A stretch of 64,000 nt of DNA from Chitinophagales bacterium (GTDB lineage: Bacteria > Bacteroidota > Bacteroidia > Chitinophagales > Chitinophagaceae). Where the stretch lies: the NCBI GenBank assembly GCA_025353485.1, contig JANXQO010000027.1:1-64000 (forward strand), read 5' to 3'. The notes below the pieces were generated by a model that was not told the origin of the DNA, ran no database searches, and was given only the letters and a program-made list of their open reading frames with translations. Numbering within the stretch: the first letter of the stretch is position 1; every line of letters begins with the position of its first letter. The position numbers and the translations under genes were made by a program. Of the stretch, positions 47,273-56,947 are shown in pieces.

Positions 47273-47698
47273 ATGAAAAAATTATCTGTAATACTATTCA
47301 CTTCTGCGGTTTTATTTTCGTGCAGCAGCAATGATCCCAAAAACGCTGTATCTGAAAAAGAGAATTACGAAAAAACAAAAGAAAACCTGGCTGATAAAGA
47401 GAAAAAAGATCCGCAAAACTTTCTTACGGTAACCGGGCACGACAAACATAATTTACTTGGACAAACAGTTGTAAAAGGCACCATCACCAATAAAGCAACT
47501 GTTGCTGTTTACAAAGATGTGGATGTAAAATTAGATTTCTACAGTAAGACAGGAACGTTGCTGGAAACTGATAAGGAAACAGTGTTTGAAGTAATTGGCC
47601 CGGGTCAGTCAAAGAATTTCAAGACAAAATATTTTGCGCCTAAAGGTACTGATAGTGTTGCACTGGCAGTAACTGCAGCAAAAAATGTAGAGAAGTAA
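47273..47698 (+). CDS. Lipoprotein with FxLYD-like domain
   Basis: Lipobox LFSCSS; VVKGTITNKATVAVYKDVDVKLDFYSKTGTLLETDKETVFEVIGPGQSKNFK. Confidence 0.65.
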   Translation: MKKLSVILFTSAVLFSCSSNDPKNAVSEKENYEKTKENLADKEKKDPQNFLTVTGHDKHNLLGQTVVKGTITNKATVAVYKDVDVKLDFYSKTGTLLETDKETVFEVIGPGQSKNFKTKYFAPKGTDSVALAVTAAKNVEK

Positions 47699-47703
47699 AC
47701 TCT

Positions 47704-49350
47704 TTAAACAAACTCAAACTTATCTTCATCAAACAATCCGAGGTCACTCAGTTTTAAATGCGGGATAACAAGTAGCGCCATAAAAGATAATGTCATAAAG
47801 GGAGCAGATAATTTTGAACCCAGGTCTTTGGCTGCTTTATCAATCGCAGTATATAATCCGGCAACTTTATAACCATCTTCGTTGCTCATCAAACCCGCAA
47901 CCGGCAAGGGAAGTACAAGTTCTTCTCCTTCTCCTTTGGAGAGGGCCGGGGTGAGGGAAATTCCTCCTTTTTCTTTTATTACAAGATTCACCGCCCTGCA
48001 AATACTTTCATCATTAACGCCTACTGCAATTATATTATGAGAATCATGTGCCACTGAAGAAGCAATTGCTCCATGCTTTAAACCAAAGTTTTTTACAAAT
48101 GCTTTTGCAACAGGTGAGTTTTTATAACGGTTTACAACAACCATTTTTAAAATATCATTTTCTGTATCGCTTACAATTTCATCATTTACAACTTTAGGTG
48201 TTACCATTATTTTGTTGGTAATAAGTTGCCCATCCAATGCTTCAATAACACCCCCTAACCCCCCGAAGGGGGAATCAGAAATTTGAAATTTGAAATCAAA
48301 AACCTCTTTCTCTTCGCAATTAAAATTATTTATCACTTTTGATTTCTCACATTCAATTTTTGTTATACCATTTGCAGCAACCAATTCTCCATTGATATAA
48401 GTTTCTATAACTTTAAAATCTTTTAGGTCTTCCACAACAATCATATCTGCAGCATCGCCTTCTCTTACTAAACCAACATTCATTTTATAATGCTCAACAG
48501 GGTTTATGCAGGCTGCCTGTAAAACTTTAAAAATGTCTATACCTTTTGCCACGGCCCTTTGGCAAAGCAAATTAATATGGCCTTCCACCAAACTATCAGG
48601 ATGTTTATCATCACTGCAAAACATCATCTTATCCGGATAATCATTCAACAAATCAATCAATGCCTCAAAATTTTTTGCAGCGCTTCCTTCCCGGATAAGG
48701 ATATTCATTCCATATTGTAATTTATCAAGCGCTTCTTCTTTTGTAAAACATTCGTGATCGGTACTTATGCCTGCATCAATATATTTTTTTGCCATCTCCC
48801 CACTCAACCCCGGGGCATGACCATCAACAGGCTTATTATATTTTTTTGAAGAAACAATTTTATGCAGCACTTCTTCATCCTCATTTAATACACCGGGAAA
48901 ATTCATCATCTCACTTAAGTAATGTATTTCCTCTTTTTGCAAAAGTAGGTCAACATCATTTGCATTTAATGCAGCGCCGGCAGTTTCAAAAATAGTGGCT
49001 GGTACACAACTGGGTGCGCCAAAATGAAATTTAAAAGGAACTGTTTTGCCATTTTCTATCATGAACTCTATGCCTTTCAACCCACATACATTGGCTATTT
49101 CATGAGGATCACTTATTGTAGCCACTGTACCATGCACAACCGCAAGCTTGGCAAACTCTGATGGCACCAGCATTGAACTTTCTATGTGTACATGGGCATC
49201 TATAAAACCGGGAAGAATAAAATTAGGTAGTTTTTGATCTGCAGATAAATGCTCAATCAATTTTATTTTTCCATCTTCAATAAATACTTTTGCTGGATAA
49301 ATTTTTTTAGAAAAAATATCTACAATATTTCCCTTTACAAAAAATTTCAT
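47704..49350 (-). CDS. ade: Adenine deaminase
   Basis: [56 protein letters not shown]. Confidence 0.93.
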   Translation of the reverse strand: MKFFVKGNIVDIFSKKIYPAKVFIEDGKIKLIEHLSADQKLPNFILPGFIDAHVHIESSMLVPSEFAKLAVVHGTVATISDPHEIANVCGLKGIEFMIENGKTVPFKFHFGAPSCVPATIFETAGAALNANDVDLLLQKEEIHYLSEMMNFPGVLNEDEEVLHKIVSSKKYNKPVDGHAPGLSGEMAKKYIDAGISTDHECFTKEEALDKLQYGMNILIREGSAAKNFEALIDLLNDYPDKMMFCSDDKHPDSLVEGHINLLCQRAVAKGIDIFKVLQAACINPVEHYKMNVGLVREGDAADMIVVEDLKDFKVIETYINGELVAANGITKIECEKSKVINNFNCEEKEVFDFKFQISDSPFGGLGGVIEALDGQLITNKIMVTPKVVNDEIVSDTENDILKMVVVNRYKNSPVAKAFVKNFGLKHGAIASSVAHDSHNIIAVGVNDESICRAVNLVIKEKGGISLTPALSKGEGEELVLPLPVAGLMSNEDGYKVAGLYTAIDKAAKDLGSKLSAPFMTLSFMALLVIPHLKLSDLGLFDEDKFEFV

Positions 49351-49404
49351 TTTATTAATTTAATTGATTTAATCAGAAGCGGTAAAACATAATTTTCCTG
49401 ATTA

Positions 49405-49429
49405 CCCCCTTCGGGGGATAGGTGGCTAA
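49405..49429. repeat. Intergenic CCCCCTTCGGGGG repeat
   Basis: accccctTCGGGGGataggtgg. Confidence 0.6.
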
Positions 49430-49514
49430 GATAGTGTTTCAAATTAATTGTTAAATGGCACATAGAAAAAATAATCATCATCAATTGAATTAACTTGCAG
49501 TAAAATTTAGTAAA

Positions 49515-50240
49515 ATGAAAAATATAGTTCTTCTTGTTCTGTTTGTTTTGGGTATTGTCTTTATGCAGTTCACACAGGCGCAAACTGTTGATGATATAAT
49601 AAATAAATATGTAGAGGCAAGAGGCGGGAAAGAGAAATTGAATGCTATTAATTCTGTTTATATGGAAGGTTCAAGACAAATGATGGGGAATGAAGTATTG
49701 GTTAAAGTAACTATGGTACAAGGCAAATTATTTCGTAATGATTTTGAAGCAATGGGTACTACAGGCTATACCATTGTTACCCCAACAGAAGGCTGGAGTT
49801 TTATACCGATGCAATCGCCAAAAGTAGAACCCATCGCTGCTGACAGACTAAAAACTATGCAGGGCCAAATGGATATAGCAGGACCTTTGGTTGATTATGC
49901 TGCTAAAGGGAACAAAGCTGAATTGCAGGGAAAAGAAACCATAGAAGGAAAAGAAGTTTATAAAATAAAATTAACATTGAGCACGGGAAAAGATGTAATC
50001 TATTACATGGATACAAAAACAAATCTTCTCATACAATCCAGGCAAATGAGCGCTGCCCGTGGAAATAATGCACCACAGGAAATAATTACCAATTACAGCG
50101 ACTACAAATTATTTGATGGTATAATGTTTCCACAAACAATTGCGAACCCTGGCAGCGGAATGATGGCTGGCTCTACAACATTTGATACAATAATTGTAAA
50201 TAAAACTATTGATGAAAGTCAATATAAACCTTCAAAATAA
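49515..50240 (+). CDS. Outer-membrane lipoprotein-sorting (LolA-like) protein
   Basis: Signal peptide; VDDIINKYVEARGGKEKLNAINSVYMEG...EGKEVYKIKLTLSTGKDVIYYMDTKTNLLIQ. Confidence 0.7.
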   Translation: MKNIVLLVLFVLGIVFMQFTQAQTVDDIINKYVEARGGKEKLNAINSVYMEGSRQMMGNEVLVKVTMVQGKLFRNDFEAMGTTGYTIVTPTEGWSFIPMQSPKVEPIAADRLKTMQGQMDIAGPLVDYAAKGNKAELQGKETIEGKEVYKIKLTLSTGKDVIYYMDTKTNLLIQSRQMSAARGNNAPQEIITNYSDYKLFDGIMFPQTIANPGSGMMAGSTTFDTIIVNKTIDESQYKPSK

Positions 50241-50329
50241 ATTTAATTATCCGGCAAAAAATGGCGTTGAGTAATCAGCGCCTTTTTTGTTTAAGAGATT
50301 TTAGTACCTTCCAAACTTAATTTTGTTAT

Positions 50330-53300
50330 ATGAAAAAAATTTCATGCTTACTATTTATTATTTATCTAAGTGTTAATTTATCTGCTCAAAATAAAAAGCA
50401 GGTTATTAATTCAAATACATCCGAAGACAGTATTCTTTTTTCAAAAATAAAATATCGTTTAGTGGGACCTTTCCGGGGAGGCCGCAGTGGTGCTGTTACG
50501 GGTGATTACAGGCAAAAAAATACTTTCTATTTTGGTGCAACCGGTGGCGGCGTTTGGAAAACAATTGATGGCGGCAGTAACTGGAGAAATATTTCTGATA
50601 AATATTTTGGCGGCTCTGTTGGTGTTGTTACTGTTGCCCCAAGCGATGCAAATGTAATTTATGTGGGAGAAGGAGAAAATACTATGCGGGGTAATGTTAG
50701 CGAAGGCTTAAGTGGTGTATGGCGCAGCGATGATGCAGGCCGCACATGGAAAAATATAGGACTGAAAGATGGCCGCCATATTATCCGTTTGGTAATACAT
50801 CCACGCAATCCTGATATTGCATGGGCAGCAGTTATGGGACATTTATTCGGGCCTAATGAAACACGGGGTATTTATAAAACAATTGATGGTGGTAAAAACT
50901 GGAAGCGTGTTTTATTTGTAAATAATCAAACCGGAGTTTCTGATCTTGTGATGGAGCCGGGAAATCCTGAAGTGTTTTATGCAGGCACATGGAGGCTTAT
51001 CCGCACACCCTATTCTTTGGAAAGTGGTGGTGATGGCAGTGGCCTTTGGAAAAGTACAGATGGCGGTGAAACATGGAAAAATATTTCTGCAAAAAAAGGT
51101 TTGCCAAAAGGCACATGGGGCATCGTAGGTGTTGCTGTTGCTCCATCCAATCCGGATAAGGTTTACAGCCTGGTAGAAAATGCCAATGGCGGAATGTTTG
51201 TATCCAATGATGCTGGAGAAACATGGACCTTAACAAGCAGTGACAATAATATCCGCCAACGTGCATGGTATTATTCCAAAGTTTTTGTTGATCCTAAAAA
51301 TGAAAATTTGGTTTACGCTCCCAATGTAAATTTTATGCGCAGCCGTGATGGCGGAAAAACTTTTCAATCCATTCCAACACCACACGGCGATCACCATGAT
51401 CTTTGGATAGACCCCGAAGATGGAAACAGGATGATTGTTGCAGATGATGGCGGGGCACAGGTTTCATTTGATGGCGGTACCAACTGGAGCACTTATCAAA
51501 ATCAACCAACATCACAGGTGTATCGTTTATCAACTGATAATTCTTTTCCTTACCGTATACTTGGTGCACAACAGGATAACTCAACCTTTAGAATAAAAAG
51601 CAGAACGAATGGAAACGCAATTACGGAAAGAGACTGGGAACAAACTGCGGGTGCTGAAAGCGGTTATGTAGTTGCAGATCCACTAAATTCTGATATTGTT
51701 TATGGTGGAAATTATGGAGGATATATTTCAAGACTTGATCATAAAACCGGGGAGAACAGGGCAGTAAGTGTGTGGCCCAATAACCCAATGGGGGCTGGAG
51801 CAGATGTACAGAAATATCGTTTTCAATGGAACTTCCCGATCTTTTTTTCTCCACACAATCCTAAAAAATTATACACTGCCGGTAATGCATTATTTTCTTC
51901 AGAAAATGAAGGCGCAAGCTGGGAGCAAATTTCTCCTGACCTGACAACAAATGATAAAAGTAAACAGGCATCAAGTGGTGGCCCGATTACACAAGACAAT
52001 ACATCAGTTGAATATTATTCAACCATATTTACGGCGGCTGAATCACCTTATGAAAAAGATCTTTTATGGACGGGCAGTGATGATGGCCTTGTGTATGTAA
52101 GTCGTGATGGTGGAAAAAAATGGGACAATGTAACGCCTGCAGGTATACCCAAATGGATGATGTGGAATGCTATTGATGCTGATCCCTTTAAAAAAGGCGC
52201 AGCCTACATTACAGGCACACGCTATAAAAGCGATGACTATGCACCGTACATTTTTAAAACAGAAGATTACGGAAAAACATGGAAGAAAATTACAACAGGA
52301 ATTAATAAAATGCATTTCACAAGAGTAGTGAGAGCAGACAAAAAAAGGCAGGGTTTACTTTATGCCGGAACTGAATACGGCATGTATATTTCTTTTGATG
52401 ATGGAGCTAACTGGAAACCGTTTCAAAAAAATCTGCCTGCGGTTCCTGTAACAGATCTTCTTATAAAAGATAATGACCTGATAGTTGCAACACAGGGCCG
52501 TGCTATTTGGGTGCTTGATGATCTGAGTTTATTACAACAAATGAATGCTTCGGTTTCAAACAAAAATATATTTGTATTTGATGTTAACCCTTCTTATCGT
52601 ATGCAGGCAAATCCATTTGCCGGTTTTTTAGGTACACCAAAAAATGCAGGAACCAATCCGCCAACAGGCGTTGTATTTAATTATTATCTTAAAGATGTTC
52701 CAGACTCTGCAAAAGCAAGTGTTAGCATTTTTGATAAAGATCATAAGCTGATAAAAACTTTTAGTACGGATGCAAAAGAAAATAATGCAAAGCTTGAAGT
52801 AAGCAAAGGAATGAACCAGTTTGTATGGAATCTTTTATACACTGAAGGTGAAAAGATAGAAGGCATGATACTTTGGAACGGAGTGCCGGGAGGCATTACA
52901 GCACCTCCCGGAAATTATTTTGCACGCATTAAATTGGCAAAAGATTCTGCTGAAGTACCGTTTACTGTTATTGCTGATCCTAATTATAAAACAACACAGC
53001 AGGGGTATGATGAGCAATTTACTTTGCTGCAAATGATGATGAATAAATTTAATGAAACACAAAAAGCCATAAAAGATATAAGAGAATTGCGTTCACAAAT
53101 AAATTCGTTCACAGCTCTGCAGGGAAAAAATATTCCAAAAGAAATAAAGCAGATGGCAGACAGCATAAATAAAAGCCTTACATCAATTGAAGAAACTTTG
53201 TATCAAACAAAAGCGAAGAGCGGGCAGGACCCATTGAATTACCCGATCAAACTTAATGATAAATTATCAGGCGTTTTTGATGCTGCCAACAGTGGCAACT

Positions 53301-53461
53301 TTGCACCCAGCAAACAATCACGGGAAGTGTATGCTGAACTCGCAGGCCAGATAGATACAGAGCTTAGTAAATTTAAAAGAATAACAGAAAAAGATATTCC
53401 TGCTTTTAATGAAGCCATCAGGCAAAAATCTTTACCTCTTATTGGAGTTAAAAAAGAATAA
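50330..53461 (+). CDS. BNR/VPS10-like beta-propeller secreted protein
   Basis: Multiple Asp-box-type repeats (SDDAGRTWKNIG, TIDGGKNWKRV, STDGGETWKNIS, SNDAGETWT). Confidence 0.9.
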   Translation: MKKISCLLFIIYLSVNLSAQNKKQVINSNTSEDSILFSKIKYRLVGPFRGGRSGAVTGDYRQKNTFYFGATGGGVWKTIDGGSNWRNISDKYFGGSVGVVTVAPSDANVIYVGEGENTMRGNVSEGLSGVWRSDDAGRTWKNIGLKDGRHIIRLVIHPRNPDIAWAAVMGHLFGPNETRGIYKTIDGGKNWKRVLFVNNQTGVSDLVMEPGNPEVFYAGTWRLIRTPYSLESGGDGSGLWKSTDGGETWKNISAKKGLPKGTWGIVGVAVAPSNPDKVYSLVENANGGMFVSNDAGETWTLTSSDNNIRQRAWYYSKVFVDPKNENLVYAPNVNFMRSRDGGKTFQSIPTPHGDHHDLWIDPEDGNRMIVADDGGAQVSFDGGTNWSTYQNQPTSQVYRLSTDNSFPYRILGAQQDNSTFRIKSRTNGNAITERDWEQTAGAESGYVVADPLNSDIVYGGNYGGYISRLDHKTGENRAVSVWPNNPMGAGADVQKYRFQWNFPIFFSPHNPKKLYTAGNALFSSENEGASWEQISPDLTTNDKSKQASSGGPITQDNTSVEYYSTIFTAAESPYEKDLLWTGSDDGLVYVSRDGGKKWDNVTPAGIPKWMMWNAIDADPFKKGAAYITGTRYKSDDYAPYIFKTEDYGKTWKKITTGINKMHFTRVVRADKKRQGLLYAGTEYGMYISFDDGANWKPFQKNLPAVPVTDLLIKDNDLIVATQGRAIWVLDDLSLLQQMNASVSNKNIFVFDVNPSYRMQANPFAGFLGTPKNAGTNPPTGVVFNYYLKDVPDSAKASVSIFDKDHKLIKTFSTDAKENNAKLEVSKGMNQFVWNLLYTEGEKIEGMILWNGVPGGITAPPGNYFARIKLAKDSAEVPFTVIADPNYKTTQQGYDEQFTLLQMMMNKFNETQKAIKDIRELRSQINSFTALQGKNIPKEIKQMADSINKSLTSIEETLYQTKAKSGQDPLNYPIKLNDKLSGVFDAANSGNFAPSKQSREVYAELAGQIDTELSKFKRITEKDIPAFNEAIRQKSLPLIGVKKE

Positions 53462-53462
53462 T

Positions 53463-55679
53463 TTAAAGGTTTAGCCAGTAATTCATTTTAAAAACCAATG
53501 CCCTGTTTTTATTTTTAAATAAGGGTGTGGTAAAATAATTATCCGTATACACTAAAAATATATCACTCATGGGTTTAAAACGATACTGAAACCTGCTGTT
53601 GATATTAAAATTATTTCTTTGGGTATTGTATTGCAAAAAGGTTGTCCAGAAAAGCTTTGTTGAAAAATTAAATTCAAATTGGGGAGAGATTAAAAATAAT
53701 TCTGCGGAACCATACTGCTTTGGGAAATCTAATTTATCGTATTCAACATTAAGTGAAATATTTACATGGGGCTGCTGCCGGAAAGTAGTACCAACAACAA
53801 ATGTTTTTGCGGTACCGTTATAAAATCCTCCGGCTGTCATACTAAGCTTGTAGCTGATCTTTTTTCTGAAATCCGATTTATAAAATATTGACCCTTGTGT
53901 ATAATGATATTTCGCTGAAGGCAATCCTACAGCACCGGTAAAGGAGATTGGAAATAATAAATCAAGTGAAGTATTTACTGCTGAAAGATTTAAAAATCCG
54001 GTATTCCTAAATTGCAGGTTATATTCAAACCTTGTGTCCCGCTCACTAAAACTATTATCCCGGTTTAAAAAAATATCATTACTAACACTAATTGAGTGCA
54101 TATTAAAACGGGTTTTTTGAGGAAAGATGGAGTAAGAAACTGAATTAAAAATTTCTCTATATCCAAGCCGTATGACGGTATCCCTTAATGCATCATAATT
54201 TTCTATCCGCTGTACAAATCCCATGTCAGTATAATAATTTGTTCCCATATCTACATAATCAAAATTTACATTTAAATTCCGGCCATTATAACCTGCATAT
54301 CCCCGGATAAAATTATTATTCTTTGTAATGCCGGGTTTGTAGGAATGATTAAAGCTTCCGGTTGCAACAAAACTTCCTTTTAAATTTGAATAATCAAATT
54401 CAGTTCCTGCATTTCTTCCGTAGGCGTCCAAAGGATTTTTCTTTTTATCATCAGCCGACATAAAACTTTCGCGGTTTAAAAAATATGCCCTAACAACAGA
54501 ACGTTTTAAAACATTGCGCTGAATAGTTGCTGCAGAATAATTTTCTGCTGTATACGCATCTTTATTTCCTGTTTGAATATTCATAAAACCAAGCCGTGTA
54601 TGTTTATCAATATTTCCCGTAAGCCTTGCTCCAAATAAAATAGGAATGCGGTTATTGTTTTTATCCAACCCAATTCTTCGTGAATAAAATGGGCGGATAT
54701 CATCCTGTCCAAAACGTGCAAACAGATCTGAGTTCTCTAAAAAGAAGGGCCTTTTTTCAGGATAAAAAATACTAAACCTGCTGAGGTTAGTTACCTGCCT
54801 GTCAACCTCCACCTGCGAGAAATCGGGATTAACAGTTATATCCAGATTAAGAGAAGATGACAACGCTATCTTACCATCAAAACCTACATTAGCAGTGCCT
54901 TTTAGCGGGATGTTCCGTTGCTTATCTTCTGAACCGGTTGCTGTAACATAAGGGATAAACACCATATTGCTGCCGGACCGTGGAGGAGGTTCACTCCAGA
55001 TTAATGAGCCGGTATAACCAAGTGTATGCGATGGAAAATTTTGCGGCACGGGTGTCCATGTTGAATATTCATTTGTCTTGGTATCAATACGAACAAAATT
55101 AATTCCCCATAATAATTTATCTGCTGTGTAACGAATGCTTTTAAATGGTATGGCAATTTCTGCAATCCATTTATCAGGATATAATTTTGTGGCAGAATAC
55201 CATTTATTATCCCAGCTCCAGGGCGCATCATTGCTTAACGGTAACTGGTCTTCACTTTGTGCGTTATATACATTTACTACAAAAAAGAAACCATTGGAAC
55301 GCTGGTTAGTGGGATCTATAACAATGGCAACACCATCATTACCATCGTGTCCAAAATCTCTTTTTAAAGTTTGCGAAAACACTTTGCCCGAATCGTAAGA
55401 AATAAAAGCGATGTATAAGAACTTATCATCGTAGGTAGTTTTTACTTCTGTTTTTCTTTTTGGGCTTCCCTTATCATCGGGATATTTTTTAAAGAAAGGA
55501 GAAGTGCTGCCTGTTGTTGACCAAACATTTTCAGTAAGCTCCCCATCAATTTTAATTGGCTCATTTGTTTTTAAAATATGTATCTGGTAATTCTTCTGAA
55601 CAGTAACGCCATCGGTTTGTTGCGAATAAATAAACTGTTGAAATAACAATATGCAAAATGTAGTAAGCGAAAATCTCAT
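53463..55679 (-). CDS. CBM9-like / DUF5916 outer-membrane protein
   Basis: PIKIDGELTENVWSTTGSTSPFFKKYPDDKGSPKRKTEVKTTYDDKFLYIAF; QVEVDRQVTNLSRFSIFYPEKRPFFLENSDLF. Confidence 0.88.
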   Translation of the reverse strand: MRFSLTTFCILLFQQFIYSQQTDGVTVQKNYQIHILKTNEPIKIDGELTENVWSTTGSTSPFFKKYPDDKGSPKRKTEVKTTYDDKFLYIAFISYDSGKVFSQTLKRDFGHDGNDGVAIVIDPTNQRSNGFFFVVNVYNAQSEDQLPLSNDAPWSWDNKWYSATKLYPDKWIAEIAIPFKSIRYTADKLLWGINFVRIDTKTNEYSTWTPVPQNFPSHTLGYTGSLIWSEPPPRSGSNMVFIPYVTATGSEDKQRNIPLKGTANVGFDGKIALSSSLNLDITVNPDFSQVEVDRQVTNLSRFSIFYPEKRPFFLENSDLFARFGQDDIRPFYSRRIGLDKNNNRIPILFGARLTGNIDKHTRLGFMNIQTGNKDAYTAENYSAATIQRNVLKRSVVRAYFLNRESFMSADDKKKNPLDAYGRNAGTEFDYSNLKGSFVATGSFNHSYKPGITKNNNFIRGYAGYNGRNLNVNFDYVDMGTNYYTDMGFVQRIENYDALRDTVIRLGYREIFNSVSYSIFPQKTRFNMHSISVSNDIFLNRDNSFSERDTRFEYNLQFRNTGFLNLSAVNTSLDLLFPISFTGAVGLPSAKYHYTQGSIFYKSDFRKKISYKLSMTAGGFYNGTAKTFVVGTTFRQQPHVNISLNVEYDKLDFPKQYGSAELFLISPQFEFNFSTKLFWTTFLQYNTQRNNFNINSRFQYRFKPMSDIFLVYTDNYFTTPLFKNKNRALVFKMNYWLNL

Positions 55680-55766
55680 AACAAAAAAATATCTGCGAAA
55701 ATATAGTACCCTTCGTCACCACTCCGGAATAAAAATGTAAATGTTGTAATGAGAGGATAAGCGGTA

Positions 55767-56444
55767 TCATTCTGATAATAGACCAGGTCTTCTTTCCTGC
55801 GTTCTTTTTAAGGATTCTTCATGACGCCATGACTCAATTTTAGCGTGGTTGCCGCTCAATAAAATATCAGGTACTTTCCATCCACGAAAATCTTCGGGAC
55901 GTGTATACACCGGGGAGGCTAATAAATTATCCTGATAAGAGTCTACAAGAGCCGATGTTTCATCATTTAATACCCCGGGTAATAATCTGCCTATTGCATC
56001 AACCATAACTGCAGCGCCTAACTCGCCGCCGCTTAAAACATAATCGCCAATGGAAATTTCTTTTGTAATAAAATGTTCACGCACTCTTTCATCAATGCCC
56101 TTATAATGTCCACATATCAAAAGCAAATTATTTTTCAATGATAATTGGTTGGCAATTTTTTGATTAAAATTCTCTCCGTCAGGCGTTAGAAAAATTACTT
56201 CATCGTAGGTGGTAATTTTTTGCAGGCTTTCGATTGCATTTACCAAAGGCTCTGCCATCATTACCAATCCTGCACCACCGCCAAATTGATAATCATCAAT
56301 CTGCCCGTGTTTGTAATTGGTGTACTCTCTTAAATTAAAAAGATTTACTTCCAACAATTTTTTTTCTTTTGCCCTTTTTAAAATGGAGTGAGAAAAAAAA
56401 CTTTCCATCAATTCAGGAACAACAGAAATAATATCAATTTTCAT
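55767..56444 (-). CDS. trmD: tRNA (guanine37-N1)-methyltransferase TrmD
   Basis: [55 protein letters not shown]; start taken at internal ATG. Confidence 0.95.
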   Translation of the reverse strand: MKIDIISVVPELMESFFSHSILKRAKEKKLLEVNLFNLREYTNYKHGQIDDYQFGGGAGLVMMAEPLVNAIESLQKITTYDEVIFLTPDGENFNQKIANQLSLKNNLLLICGHYKGIDERVREHFITKEISIGDYVLSGGELGAAVMVDAIGRLLPGVLNDETSALVDSYQDNLLASPVYTRPEDFRGWKVPDILLSGNHAKIESWRHEESLKRTQERRPGLLSE

Positions 56445-56457
56445 TTTGCAAAGGTAA

Positions 56458-56487
56458 GGTGTCTGGCCACTGAAGTGGCCTGACACC
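56458..56487. repeat. 30 bp near-perfect palindrome
   Basis: GGTGTCTGGCCACTGAAGTGGCCTGACACC in the trmD-S4 gene interval. Confidence 0.85.
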
Positions 56488-56489
56488 TG

Positions 56490-56879
56490 CTATTCCATAA
56501 AATCTTCCAAATCTCTTTTTTGTTTTTTTGTTGGCCTGCCCTGTTTGCTTTGTCTTTTACCGGTTTGAAATACAAATGCAGTTGGTTTTAATTTTTCGCT
56601 TTCTTCTTCAGGAGTAAGGTCACTATAATTTTTTATAGCTTCAGCATATTGAACACGGTTATGTAACAAACCTGTTACTTCTATCAGCCATTTTTTTGTT
56701 TCCGTTTTTACTTCGTATTGTTCGCCGATACTTACCGGTTTTGCAGCTTTTGCATTTATGCCTTTGTTTTTTACTTTGTTATTTGTACAAGCTTCGGATG
56801 CAAGGCTTCTTGTTTTAAAAAGGCGAATAGCCCACAGGTATTTATCAAGACGGAGTTTTTCTTTTTCTGCCATAGCCAA
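56490..56879 (-). CDS. RNA-binding S4 domain protein (Hsp15-like)
   Basis: KLRLDKYLWAIRLFKTRSLASEACTNNKVKNKGINAKAAKPV. Confidence 0.9.
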   Translation of the reverse strand: MAMAEKEKLRLDKYLWAIRLFKTRSLASEACTNNKVKNKGINAKAAKPVSIGEQYEVKTETKKWLIEVTGLLHNRVQYAEAIKNYSDLTPEEESEKLKPTAFVFQTGKRQSKQGRPTKKQKRDLEDFME

Positions 56880-56947
56880 AGTTAAAATGTTTTTATATAG
56901 ACGGGAACCTTCTACTTATTGGCTATTTTTAGTCCCTAAAAAATTAA

